Source of the DNA: an uncultured Collinsella sp.
GTDB taxonomy: Bacteria; Actinomycetota; Coriobacteriia; Coriobacteriales; Coriobacteriaceae
Direction of reading: 5' to 3'
Length of the DNA stretch: 22,373 nucleotides
Assembly (NCBI GenBank): GCA_958421655.1
Contig: CATZMG010000035.1
Location: 1-22,373 of the forward strand
The position numbers and the translations under genes are program-made. The stretch's first letter is position 1, and every line of letters starts with the position of its first letter. The notes under the pieces were generated by a model. That model made no database searches and was not told where the DNA came from. It worked only from the letters and a program-made list of their open reading frames with translations. This document shows positions 1-6,411 of this stretch, in pieces.

Positions 1-1
1 C

Positions 2-2179
2 GCGGAGGCCGGCATGGTCTATGACAACCATCCTCTCACCTACAAGGTGACGGTCACAGACGGCGGGAACGGAGCACTGAATGTGAAGGCGATCGTGACG
101 AGCACATCCGGCTCGGAGACCTTCACCAACACCTACCAGCCGGCCGCGACCGGCCTGGCCCTCGGTGCACAGAAGAGCTACGCGAAGAAGGACGACAACA
201 CGCCGATCGTACTCAAGGGCGGCGAGTTCACCTTCGATGTGTACGAGGGCAACCTTACGGCTGAGCAGCTGAAAGGCAAGCAACCCGTCCGGACCGCGAC
301 CAACGACGCGAACGGAAGCGTCGGCTTCGACGCCTTCTCCTACGCGAAGCCGGGCACGCACGAGTACACCATCGTTGAGCGGAAGGGCGATCTGGCCTAC
401 GTGACCTACGACGCCGCGGTGCACCATGCCGTGGTGACGGTTGCGGACAATGCCGGCACGCTGCAGGCGAGCGTCGCCTACGACGGTACGGACGCCACGA
501 AGCCCACCTTCACCAACACTTACGAGGCACGGGCGACGGACTCCGGTGCGATCGCCCTCACCAAGAGCGTTAACGTGCACGACGGCAGCTATCAGCTAAA
601 GGCGGGAGACTTCGCCTTCGAGCTGATGGGGTCTGACGGCTCGGTGATCCAGACCCGGAAGAACGATGCTGACGGCAATGTTGCCTTCGACAAACTGATC
701 TTCGACCATGCGGGCACCTTTACCTACACGGTCCGCGAGGTGCAGCCGACGGACGACGCGCCGGGCGTGCTGGGCGTGACCTACACCGGCAAGGCGTACA
801 CCCTGACCTACGTGGTGGAGGACAACAACGACGGCAAGCTGGTGGTAAAGAGCTCCACGGTGAAGCCGAGCGAGGGTACCGAGAGCGGCGTCTCGCCCGG
901 AACCATGGCGTTTGCGAACAGCTACCAGCCGGGACAGACCTCCTACCAGATTTCTGGCACCAAGGTGCTTAAGAATGCCGACCCGGCCACCACGCGGACG
1001 CCCGCCGATGGCGAGTTCACGTTCGCGCTGATTGACGTGGCCACGGGGCAGGAGATCGACCGGACCACGAACGTGGGTAACGCGTTTACCTTCAAGGCCA
1101 TCTCGTATACCGCGACTGGTTCGCATGCGTACCAGGTGAAGGAGGTTGCGGGCCATGATGGCACCATTACTTACAGCGATGCGGTGTTGGACGTGACGGT
1201 GAACGTGACCGACGACGGCGGCAGCGGTCAGCTGACCGCGACGGCGAGCAAGGCGGCTGCTGATCTGACTTTCACCAACACCTACACGCCGACGGCAACG
1301 ACGGCGACGATTACCGGAACGAAGGCACTGACCGGCCGCGACCTGGCCGAGGGTGAGTTCTCCTTCGATCTGAAGGACGCCGACGGTAACGTGGTGCAGA
1401 CGGTGCAGAACGGCGTCGACGGCACGTTCGGCTTCGCGCCGCTGCAGCTGGATAAGGTGGGGACGTATGTCTACACCGTGTCCGAGCAGGCAGGGGCGAC
1501 GGCGAACGGCGTCACCTACGACACGACGGTCTTTACCGCAACGGTGACGGTGACGGAGAATGCGGAGACGCACGAGCTGGAGGCGCAGGTTGCCTACAGC
1601 ACAGGCGGCAAGGCTGTGGATGCGGTGGCGTTCTGCAACAGCTACGCGCCGGCCGCGACTGAGGTGAAGCTGGGGGCCTCCAAGGTGCTGAGCGGCGAGG
1701 ACCTGAAGGAAGGGCAGTTCTCCTTCCAGCTGAAGGATGCCGACGGCAAGGTGCTGCAGACCGCAAAGAACGCGGCGGACGGCACGGTGGGCTTCGAGGC
1801 GATCTCGTACGACAAGCCCGGAATGTACGCCTACAGCATCTCCGAGGTGGACGACGGTCAGAAGAACGTGACGTACGACGCGGCCGAGCACCGGGTAACG
1901 GTGACGGTGACGGACGACGGTGCGGGCCATCTGGTGGCGACGGTAACCTATGACGGCGCCGTGGCGCCGGTGTTCAAGAACACGTACACGCCGCCGACCA
2001 CCCCGCCGACGGAGCCGCCCACCAATCCGCCGAGCAAGTCACCGGTGCCGAAGGAGGAGAAGCCGGGTCTGCCGTATACGGGCGATACCAGCTTGTCGCC
2101 GATGGCCCTGGGTGGCATCGCGGGCGGCGCGGTGGTGCTGATCGCCGCAGGCGTTATCCTGCGGCGCCGGAACCGGTAG
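2..2179 (+). CDS. LPXTG-anchored multi-repeat pilin/adhesin (5'-truncated by window)
   Basis: The frame is open from the window edge (first full codon at 2), so the true start lies upstream; the ATG at 14 is probably internal. The visible part is the end of one repeat followed by five full Ig-like repeats of about 114-134 residues. Each closes with an F-x-N-(T/S)-Y motif (codons starting at 122, 509, 911, 1271, 1631 and 1973). Each full repeat has an early Lys (for example GTKVL, GTKAL, ASKVL), a mid-repeat Glu in a Y-x-(V/I)-x-E motif and this Asn. That is the Lys-Glu-Asn triad of Spy0128-type isopeptide pilin domains. A Pro/Thr-rich spacer precedes an LPYTG sorting signal (2069-2083), a hydrophobic segment and an RRRNR tail. 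The protein is therefore expected to be secreted, sortase-linked to the wall or polymerised as a pilus, and internally cross-linked. The ligand cannot be told, and no sortase gene is in the window. Confidence 0.9.
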   Translation, partial: AEAGMVYDNHPLTYKVTVTDGGNGALNVKAIVTSTSGSETFTNTYQPAATGLALGAQKSYAKKDDNTPIVLKGGEFTFDVYEGNLTAEQLKGKQPVRTATNDANGSVGFDAFSYAKPGTHEYTIVERKGDLAYVTYDAAVHHAVVTVADNAGTLQASVAYDGTDATKPTFTNTYEARATDSGAIALTKSVNVHDGSYQLKAGDFAFELMGSDGSVIQTRKNDADGNVAFDKLIFDHAGTFTYTVREVQPTDDAPGVLGVTYTGKAYTLTYVVEDNNDGKLVVKSSTVKPSEGTESGVSPGTMAFANSYQPGQTSYQISGTKVLKNADPATTRTPADGEFTFALIDVATGQEIDRTTNVGNAFTFKAISYTATGSHAYQVKEVAGHDGTITYSDAVLDVTVNVTDDGGSGQLTATASKAAADLTFTNTYTPTATTATITGTKALTGRDLAEGEFSFDLKDADGNVVQTVQNGVDGTFGFAPLQLDKVGTYVYTVSEQAGATANGVTYDTTVFTATVTVTENAETHELEAQVAYSTGGKAVDAVAFCNSYAPAATEVKLGASKVLSGEDLKEGQFSFQLKDADGKVLQTAKNAADGTVGFEAISYDKPGMYAYSISEVDDGQKNVTYDAAEHRVTVTVTDDGAGHLVATVTYDGAVAPVFKNTYTPPTTPPTEPPTNPPSKSPVPKEEKPGLPYTGDTSLSPMALGGIAGGAVVLIAAGVILRRRNR

Positions 2180-2222
2180 CTACGGCGGCCGAGAAGGGCT
2201 TTAATTGAGGGCGGGTGGTCGC

Positions 2223-2246
2223 AGGGCGCGGCCGCTCGCCCTTTTT
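2223..2246 (+). terminator. Rho-independent terminator after the pilin gene
   Basis: A 6-bp perfect stem AGGGCG/CGCCCT closes an 8-nt loop and runs directly into a T tract (2242-2246). It lies 44 nt after the pilin stop codon, in the right orientation to end that transcript. Confidence 0.75.
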
Positions 2247-2260
2247 GGTGAAAGGCTATG

Positions 2261-2589
2261 TTAACCCGCCGTTTGCACGTCCGGCTCCAGATGGAACTCG
2301 TACTCCGGCTCCATCATCTTCTTCCGGATCTTTTCGTAGCGCCCGTCGTCGAGCTGCTCGCGCATGAGCGACGTCCTGTCCCCGACGCGTGCGGCCTCGC
2401 GCAGCCATCTGAACCACATCAGGCAGCTGTGGAGCCTGCGGGTCGATACGCCCTTGAACCTCTCGAGGAAGTGGCCGAGCGAACCCTGCGCTTCAGCATC
2501 CTCTGGACCGTGTCCCGCTCGTACCCGGTGAGCCTGCCGTGGGTCCTCGGGACCGCCCTCGCGGCGCCCTTCCCGCCCTTTCCGGACAT
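2261..2589 (-). pseudogene. Frameshifted transposase-like remnant (C-terminal part resembles IS1595/ISXO2 family)
   Basis: On the minus strand an ATG at 2589-2587 has a strong ribosome binding site (GGAGG, 5-nt spacing). It opens a 56-codon frame reading ...GYERDTVQRMLK... that stops at 2419. The more protein-like continuation is in the -1 frame and ends with TAA at 2261. That part contains FLERFKGVSTRRL and WFRWLREAAR followed by a PEYEFHLEP tail. From memory, this resembles the C-terminus of IS1595/ISXO2-like transposases (pattern F-x-GVST-x-x-L then WF). A single-base indel around 2470-2490 would join the two parts into about 110 residues, still far shorter than a full transposase of around 300. 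No DDE catalytic core and no clear terminal inverted repeats are visible. An unrelated small protein is possible. Confidence 0.42.
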
Positions 2590-2609
2590 GGCGTCCTCCG
2601 ATCTCCCGG

Positions 2610-2927
2610 GGCCGGCCGATCCGGCCCTCAGGGTATCGGATTCCCAAATTTATCCGTATATGTGCGGATGAATGCGGGAGGCGTTCGGATGAAGTTGTAT
2701 TCAAGGAAAGAGACTGACCCTTTGTCGCATTCCGTGCGGGTTATATGCAGGTATGCCTGCGCACGCTATCATGTATGGGTTAGACCGCAACTATGTACCT
2801 CATACGCGAAGGGATGCGCATGTATCTGAAGATCGACATGTTCTAGCTGGGCTTACCCCCGCAGTGGCGCCGCGCGCCCCATCAACTCTGCCGATTTTCG
2901 CCTTCACGCACATAAAGGAGTCCCGCC
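2610..2927. other. Gene-poor spacer upstream of prfA
   Basis: No convincing gene is seen here. Two short hairpins are visible: ATCCG/CGGAT at 2652-2669 and GCAGG/CCTGC at 2747-2760. A 17-codon ORF with internal in-frame ATGs ends with TAG at 2845 and has only a weak GAAGGG upstream; I do not call it a gene. In related genomes rpmE (L31) often precedes prfA, but no L31 sequence is present. The prfA ribosome binding site AAGGAG lies at the end of the stretch. Confidence 0.5.
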
Positions 2928-3995
2928 ATGCGCGACAAGCTCGAAAAGATCATTAAGGCCTACGAGGAGCTCGAGAAGAAGCTTTCCGACCCGGCCGTCG
3001 CCTCCGACATCAAGGAGTTCACGCGTCTCAACAAGGAGTACGCACACCAGTCCGACCTCATCGCTGCCTCGCGCGAGTACATCGGCGCGCTCGATGACAT
3101 TGAGGCCGCCAAGGAGATGCTCCGCGACACCAGCGATGCGGACGAGAAGGAGATGCTCCAGATGGACATCTCCGAGAACGAGGAAAAGCTCCCGCAGCTC
3201 GAGGAAGACATCAAGTACATGCTCATCCCGAGCGACCCCAACGACGACAAGAACACCATCGTCGAGATTCGCTCCGCCGCCGGTGGCGACGAGGCGGCCA
3301 TCTTTGCCGGCGACCTCTACAAGATGTATCAGCGCTTCTGCGAGTCGCGCGGCTGGAAGACCACCGTGCTCGACTCCAGCCCTAGCGAGGCAGGCGGCTT
3401 TAAGTCCATCGAGTTCAAGGTCGAGGGCGACCGCGTCTACTCCGTCATGAAGTTTGAGTCCGGCGTGCACCGCGTCCAGCGCGTCCCCAAGACCGAGTCC
3501 CAGGGCCGCATTCAGACTTCAACGGCTACCGTCGCCGTGCTTCCCGAGGCCGAGGAGATTGACGTCCAGATCAACCAGTCCGACCTGCGCATCGACACTT
3601 ACTGCGCTTCGGGCCCTGGCGGTCAGTGCGTTAACACCACCTACTCCGCCGTGCGCATCACCCACCTGCCCACCAACACCGTGGTGCAGTCGCAGGAGCA
3701 GCGCTCCCAGATCCAGAACCGCGAGGTATGCATGCAGATGCTGCGCGCCCGTCTGTACGAGATGGAGCTCGAGAAGCAGCAGGCAGAGCTTGGTGCCGAG
3801 CGCCAGAGCCAGATCGGCCACGGCAACCGTTCCGAGAAAATCCGTACCTACAACCAGCCCCAGGACCGCGTGACCGATCACCGCATCGGTTTCAACTCCA
3901 CTTATAACGGCGTCCTTCTGGGCGACCAGCTCGGCACCGTGATCGAGGCGCTCGCCGCCGCCGAGCGTGCCGAGAAGCTGGCACAGGCCGTTTAG
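2928..3995 (+). CDS. prfA: Peptide chain release factor 1 (RF1)
   Basis: RF1 reads UAA and UAG stop codons in the ribosomal A site and triggers peptidyl-tRNA hydrolysis. The 355-residue product has the usual RF1 length. It contains the AAGGDEA region of domain 1, the RF1 tripeptide anticodon P-x-T as PKT (residues 187-189), the catalytic GGQ (231-233) in a PGGQCVN context, and the C-terminal EKIRTYNQPQDRVTDHR signature. The ATG follows an AAGGAG Shine-Dalgarno at good spacing. Two positions are odd. The His that normally follows in RIHTS is Gln here (RIQTS, Gln196, codon 3513-3515). After GGQ the usual NTTDSA reads NTTYSA (Tyr239). prmC, whose product methylates the GGQ glutamine, is the next gene but sits 605 nt away. 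The stop codon is TAG, which RF1 itself reads, and it abuts structured element A. Confidence 0.97.
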   Translation: MRDKLEKIIKAYEELEKKLSDPAVASDIKEFTRLNKEYAHQSDLIAASREYIGALDDIEAAKEMLRDTSDADEKEMLQMDISENEEKLPQLEEDIKYMLIPSDPNDDKNTIVEIRSAAGGDEAAIFAGDLYKMYQRFCESRGWKTTVLDSSPSEAGGFKSIEFKVEGDRVYSVMKFESGVHRVQRVPKTESQGRIQTSTATVAVLPEAEEIDVQINQSDLRIDTYCASGPGGQCVNTTYSAVRITHLPTNTVVQSQEQRSQIQNREVCMQMLRARLYEMELEKQQAELGAERQSQIGHGNRSEKIRTYNQPQDRVTDHRIGFNSTYNGVLLGDQLGTVIEALAAAERAEKLAQAV

Positions 3996-4158
3996 GTTCC
4001 GCCGTTCTACCGAACGGCGGACCAGCCGACGCTGCGCGGGCCGCATTTGGACAATCTGACGTTCAACTTCAAGGGCGCGACCAGAAGGTCAGCGCCCTTT
4101 CGTTTCACGTCACCTTGTCTCAAATGCGACCCGCTCGCTGTCCGTCCTCTACCTGCGG
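3996..4158 (+). repeat. Structured repeat element, copy A (3' of prfA)
   Basis: The element starts at the first base after the prfA stop. P1 is TCCGCCGTTC (3998-4007) paired with GAACGGCGGA (4012-4021) around loop TACC. The long stem P2 pairs CGACGC (4027-4032) with 4137-4144, GCGGG (4036-4040) with CCCGC (4130-4134), GCATTTG-GACAA (4043-4054) with TTGTC-T-CAAATGC (4115-4127, one bulged T), and TGACGT (4057-4062) with ACGTCA (4107-4112). The terminal hairpin P3 (4071-4099) is AAGGGCGC-GACC, loop AGAA, GGTC, bulged A, GCGCCCTT. The conserved end is ACCTGCGG (4151-4158). A second copy at 19354-19519 has the same architecture with compensatory base changes in the stems. The function is unknown. 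A structured 3'-UTR RNA, a bidirectional terminator or a mobile palindromic repeat are all possible. Confidence 0.85.
4071..4100 (+). terminator. P3 hairpin of element A, possible weak prfA terminator
   Basis: A 12-bp stem with one bulged A and an AGAA loop is followed by TTTCGTTT. The T tract is interrupted, so termination would be weaker than at the equivalent hairpin of copy B (19424-19465). Confidence 0.45.
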
Positions 4159-4220
4159 CGTTGCCTTGTTCCGGATGCGGTGGTCATTGGGGACGTTCTT
4201 AAACGACTAGGTTGGGCACA

Positions 4221-4283
4221 TTGCTTTGAGATGTTATTCAATCGGCTTTGATAGCCCTTAAGCTATCTACCTGCTTAAAGCAA
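4221..4283. repeat. Nested inverted repeat 1
   Basis: TTGCTTT (4221-4227) pairs perfectly with AAAGCAA (4277-4283). Inside it GATAGC (4250-4255) pairs with GCTATC (4262-4267) around a 6-nt loop. The outer pair is separated by about 49 nt, so one folded unit is plausible but chance is not excluded. Confidence 0.45.
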
Positions 4284-4361
4284 TCAACGGCATTCATCTG
4301 CTAATGAAAATATTGCTCGAAAAATCGTCTAAGAAGTCGCGGAGTGATTTTTATCGCGTTG

Positions 4362-4436
4362 TTCGTCAAGTGATTTGGCAAGTTCTTGGTTAGATATTGG
4401 TCAGTTTTGGGTCAACCTTGCCAAAAGCTTGACGAA
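4362..4436. repeat. Long imperfect inverted repeat (two 9-bp blocks per arm)
   Basis: TTCGTCAAG (4362-4370) pairs with CTTGACGAA (4428-4436), and TTTGGCAAG (4374-4382) pairs with CTTGCCAAA (4417-4425). The blocks are separated by TGA on one side and AG on the other, giving 18 perfect base pairs with one small internal loop around a 34-nt apical region. There is no T tract, so it is not a typical terminator. It lies in the AT-rich spacer upstream of prmC. Confidence 0.7.
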
Positions 4437-4525
4437 TGCAGATTTAGACGTCGGCGAATGAACACTTTGAGCGAGTCCGGTGCAAAATTCTGGGCTGATT
4501 CTCGATAATCGCCTTCAATCGTCCC

Positions 4526-4552
4526 TTGCCAAGCGCTAGCCTCGCTTACAAT
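4526..4552 (+). promoter_or_regulatory. Candidate prmC promoter
   Basis: TTGCCA (4526-4531) and TACAAT (4547-4552) match sigma-70-type -35 and -10 boxes with a short 15-bp spacer. They lie about 50 nt upstream of the prmC start. The -10 match is good; the spacing is suboptimal. Confidence 0.4.
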
Positions 4553-4600
4553 CTGCTCCGACATTCGCGCGCCGTCCGGCGCTTAAGAGGGGAGGGCCCC

Positions 4601-5875
4601 ATGGCAAACGAGATTTGGACCATCAAGCGTTGTCTCGAGTGGACCAAGGAGTACCTGGCCGAGCGCGGCGAGGAGCACCCCCGTCTTTCTGCCGAGTGGC
4701 TGCTGTGCGCAGCTACGGGTCTGGCGCGTATCGACTTATATATGCGCATGGACGAGACGCTCGACGCAGCGCAGCTCGAGACCATGCACGCGGCGGTCGT
4801 CCGTCGCGCGAAGGGCGAGCCGCTGCAGTACATCACCGGTAGCACGCAGTTTCGCATGATCGACGTCGCGTGCGCCCCCGGTGTGCTCATCCCGCGCCCC
4901 GAGACCGAGATGCTCGTCGAAGAAGTTCTGAACTATCTGGATGCCGAGGTGCTGAGCCCCGAGGCCGCTGCCCGCCAGCGCGTGGAGCTGCCTTGGAACG
5001 ATGAGGTCGAGCAGGCCCGCAAAGCCGAGGCGGCGCTGGCTGACGAACGCGCGGCCGCCGAGCGCCGTGCCGCCAACCTGACGGCCGCCGATGAGGCTGC
5101 GCTGGGTAGCGACGTGCTCGGTAGCCGCGCCTATGCCGAGGAACTGGCCGACCGCGAGGCCGAGGAAGCCGCCGCGCAGGCAGCAGAAGCCGAAGCGGCA
5201 GAAGCAGAGGCCATGGAAACCCCCGAGCCCGAGCTCGACGAATACGGCATCGCCATTGAGGACAACGACCAACAGGCGACTCCCGCGCAAGATGCCGCCG
5301 AGGCCAACGTATCTGCCCCAGCCGAGCCCCGCACTGCCCGCGTTCTCGAGGTCGGCTGCGGCACGGGCTGCATTTCGCTCTCCCTTGCCTGGGAGCGCCG
5401 CGGGCACGTTACCTGCACTGCTACCGATATCGAGCCGCGCGCCATCGACCTTGCTACCAAAAACCGCGATGCGCTTGGCCTCACGTCCGACGAGGTCGCC
5501 TTCAGCCTCACAAACCTGGTGAGCTCCATTCCCCGCGAAGAGTGGGGCACCTTTGACGTACTCGTCTCCAACCCGCCCTACATCCCCACCGATGTCATGC
5601 GCTCGCTGCCGCATGAGGTCAAGGACTTTGAGCCCGATCTGGCGCTCGAGGGCGGTGCCGACGGTCTCGATATCTTCCGCCGCCTGCTCAACGCGGCGCC
5701 CTACATGCTGCGTGCCGGCGGCCTGTTTGCCTGCGAGCTCTACGAGGGCGCGCTCGACGCCGCGGCCGAGCTCTGTCGTCAAGCAGGCCTTTCGGACGTG
5801 CGTATCGTCCACGACCTCACCGATCGTCCCCGCATCGTTCGAGCCATCGTCACCGAGCCCAAACAGCGTATTTAA
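4601..5875 (+). CDS. prmC: Peptide chain release factor N5-glutamine methyltransferase with a large internal insertion
   Basis: PrmC (HemK) uses S-adenosylmethionine to methylate the Gln of the GGQ motif in RF1 and RF2. The ATG at 4601 is chosen because AGAGGGGAGG lies just before it; a further upstream ATG at 4526 overlaps the candidate promoter. The product is 424 residues, against about 280 for typical PrmC. The N-terminal helical domain ends at IPRPETEMLVEEVL (residues 97-110). The methyltransferase fold then starts late, with RVLEVGCGTG (247-256) as the SAM-binding loop and NPPYIP (324-329) as the catalytic signature. The extra ~130 residues (about 114-243) are rich in Ala and Glu with a run of acidic coiled-coil-like sequence, and probably form a linker or helical arm between the two domains. 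No catalytic motif is missing. It follows prfA, its substrate's gene, as in many bacteria. Confidence 0.93.
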   Translation: MANEIWTIKRCLEWTKEYLAERGEEHPRLSAEWLLCAATGLARIDLYMRMDETLDAAQLETMHAAVVRRAKGEPLQYITGSTQFRMIDVACAPGVLIPRPETEMLVEEVLNYLDAEVLSPEAAARQRVELPWNDEVEQARKAEAALADERAAAERRAANLTAADEAALGSDVLGSRAYAEELADREAEEAAAQAAEAEAAEAEAMETPEPELDEYGIAIEDNDQQATPAQDAAEANVSAPAEPRTARVLEVGCGTGCISLSLAWERRGHVTCTATDIEPRAIDLATKNRDALGLTSDEVAFSLTNLVSSIPREEWGTFDVLVSNPPYIPTDVMRSLPHEVKDFEPDLALEGGADGLDIFRRLLNAAPYMLRAGGLFACELYEGALDAAAELCRQAGLSDVRIVHDLTDRPRIVRAIVTEPKQRI

Positions 5876-5908
5876 GCTGAATAAATAGACATTTGCGCAA
5901 GTTTGTCC

Positions 5909-5941
5909 TTGCAATATACCGTAAAACTTCTACTATAGAAG
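5909..5941 (+). promoter_or_regulatory. Promoter with overlapping palindrome ahead of the HTH pair
   Basis: TTGCAA (5909-5914), a 16-bp spacer and TACTAT (5931-5936) form a plausible sigma-70 promoter. A perfect palindrome CTTCTA-cta-TAGAAG (5927-5941) overlaps the -10 box and ends just before the ribosome binding site. This is where an autoregulating Xre-type repressor would be expected to bind. Confidence 0.6.
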
Positions 5942-5950
5942 GAGAAAGGT

Positions 5951-6085
5951 ATGTCAAATCAGCTGTATCGGTACCGTATCGTGCTTGATTACATTGAACC
6001 TTGGCTTGATGAGCATATACCGTCGCCACGTAAGGAGGCTCGATCGAGATGGAACTGCATGAGTATATGGAATCTCGCGGGATAA
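5951..6085 (+). CDS. 44-residue ORF, possible toxin remnant or leader peptide
   Basis: An ATG preceded by AGAAGGAGAAAGGT opens a 44-codon frame ending with TAA at 6083-6085. It begins MSNQLYRYRIVLDYIEPWLD. Its last 37 nt overlap the start of the downstream HTH gene in a different frame, so the two could be translationally coupled. The order (small gene, then Xre protein, overlapping) is that of HigBA-type toxin-antitoxin modules, and an I-E-P-W-L-D stretch is loosely reminiscent of HigB-like toxins. At 44 residues it is too short to be a complete RelE/HigB-fold toxin (about 90-110). It may therefore be a decayed toxin, a leader peptide or a novel small protein. The ribosome binding site is the best evidence that it is translated. 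Confidence 0.5.
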   Translation: MSNQLYRYRIVLDYIEPWLDEHIPSPRKEARSRWNCMSIWNLAG

Positions 6086-6351
6086 CACGCGACTCCATTA
6101 CCGCCGAGCAGGAGAGGACTCGCGATCGTATCGAAGCCTATAAGCTTGCTCAGATTCGCAGGTTAAAAGATCTAACACAGGCGTCGGTCGCCCAGTCGAT
6201 GGGCGTTTCTCAAAAACGTGTATCCGAGCTCGAGCGTGGGGAGTTGGGTTCGATGAGGCTCGACACGCTGAGCAGGTACGCAGAGAGCCTCGGCGGAAAA
6301 CTGGTTGCAAGCATCGAGTTTCCCGATCGTACCGTTACGCTTGCGCGCTAA
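6049..6351 (+). CDS. Xre-family helix-turn-helix protein, antitoxin-like
   Basis: This is a 100-residue protein. A charged N-terminal helix (about residues 1-40) is followed by a classical Cro/C1-type HTH (about 39-82), with LTQASVAQSMGVSQKRVSELERG as the recognisable helix-turn-helix (shown here in part: SVAQSMGVSQKRVSELE). A short C-terminal segment, LGGKLVASIEF, is typical of HigA/Xre antitoxins that continue into a strand. The ATG follows TAAGGAGG at 6031-6038 with a long spacing of 10 nt; the start overlaps the 44-codon ORF. It probably represses its own promoter through the palindrome at 5927-5941. No complete partner toxin is visible, so it may be a solitary antitoxin left from a degraded module. 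Its base composition is less GC-rich than prmC and tsaC on either side, which suggests acquisition. Confidence 0.85.
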   Translation: MELHEYMESRGITRDSITAEQERTRDRIEAYKLAQIRRLKDLTQASVAQSMGVSQKRVSELERGELGSMRLDTLSRYAESLGGKLVASIEFPDRTVTLAR

Positions 6352-6411
6352 AATCTTCAATTAACCCCCTCACTTTCACCGACTACTAGAGCCGCTCACC
6401 AAACCAACATG

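Larger units (their letters stand above)
4159..4600. other. AT-richer non-coding region between prfA and prmC
   Basis: No ORF here looks like a gene, and the base composition is visibly more AT-rich than the flanking genes. It contains the two inverted-repeat structures listed separately (4221-4283, 4362-4436), a GGGGACGTTCTTAAACGAC motif at 4189-4207, a candidate promoter (4526-4552), and a small GCGCC/GGCGC hairpin near 4569-4582 just before the prmC ribosome binding site (AGAGGGGAGG, 4586-4595). Confidence 0.6.

Noticed and set aside
596..1930. Long 444-codon minus-strand open frame inside the pilin gene
   Set aside because: It is a shadow frame from GC-rich codon bias opposite a gene with clear repeated domains; no ribosome binding site and no recognisable motifs.
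2791..2845. 17-codon ORF upstream of prfA as a leader peptide
   Set aside because: The ribosome binding site is weak, no regulatory codon run or terminator/antiterminator follows, and chance is likely.
4526..4600. Upstream in-frame ATG extending prmC by 25 codons
   Set aside because: It overlaps the candidate promoter and lacks a ribosome binding site, while the ATG at 4601 has AGAGGGGAGG before it.
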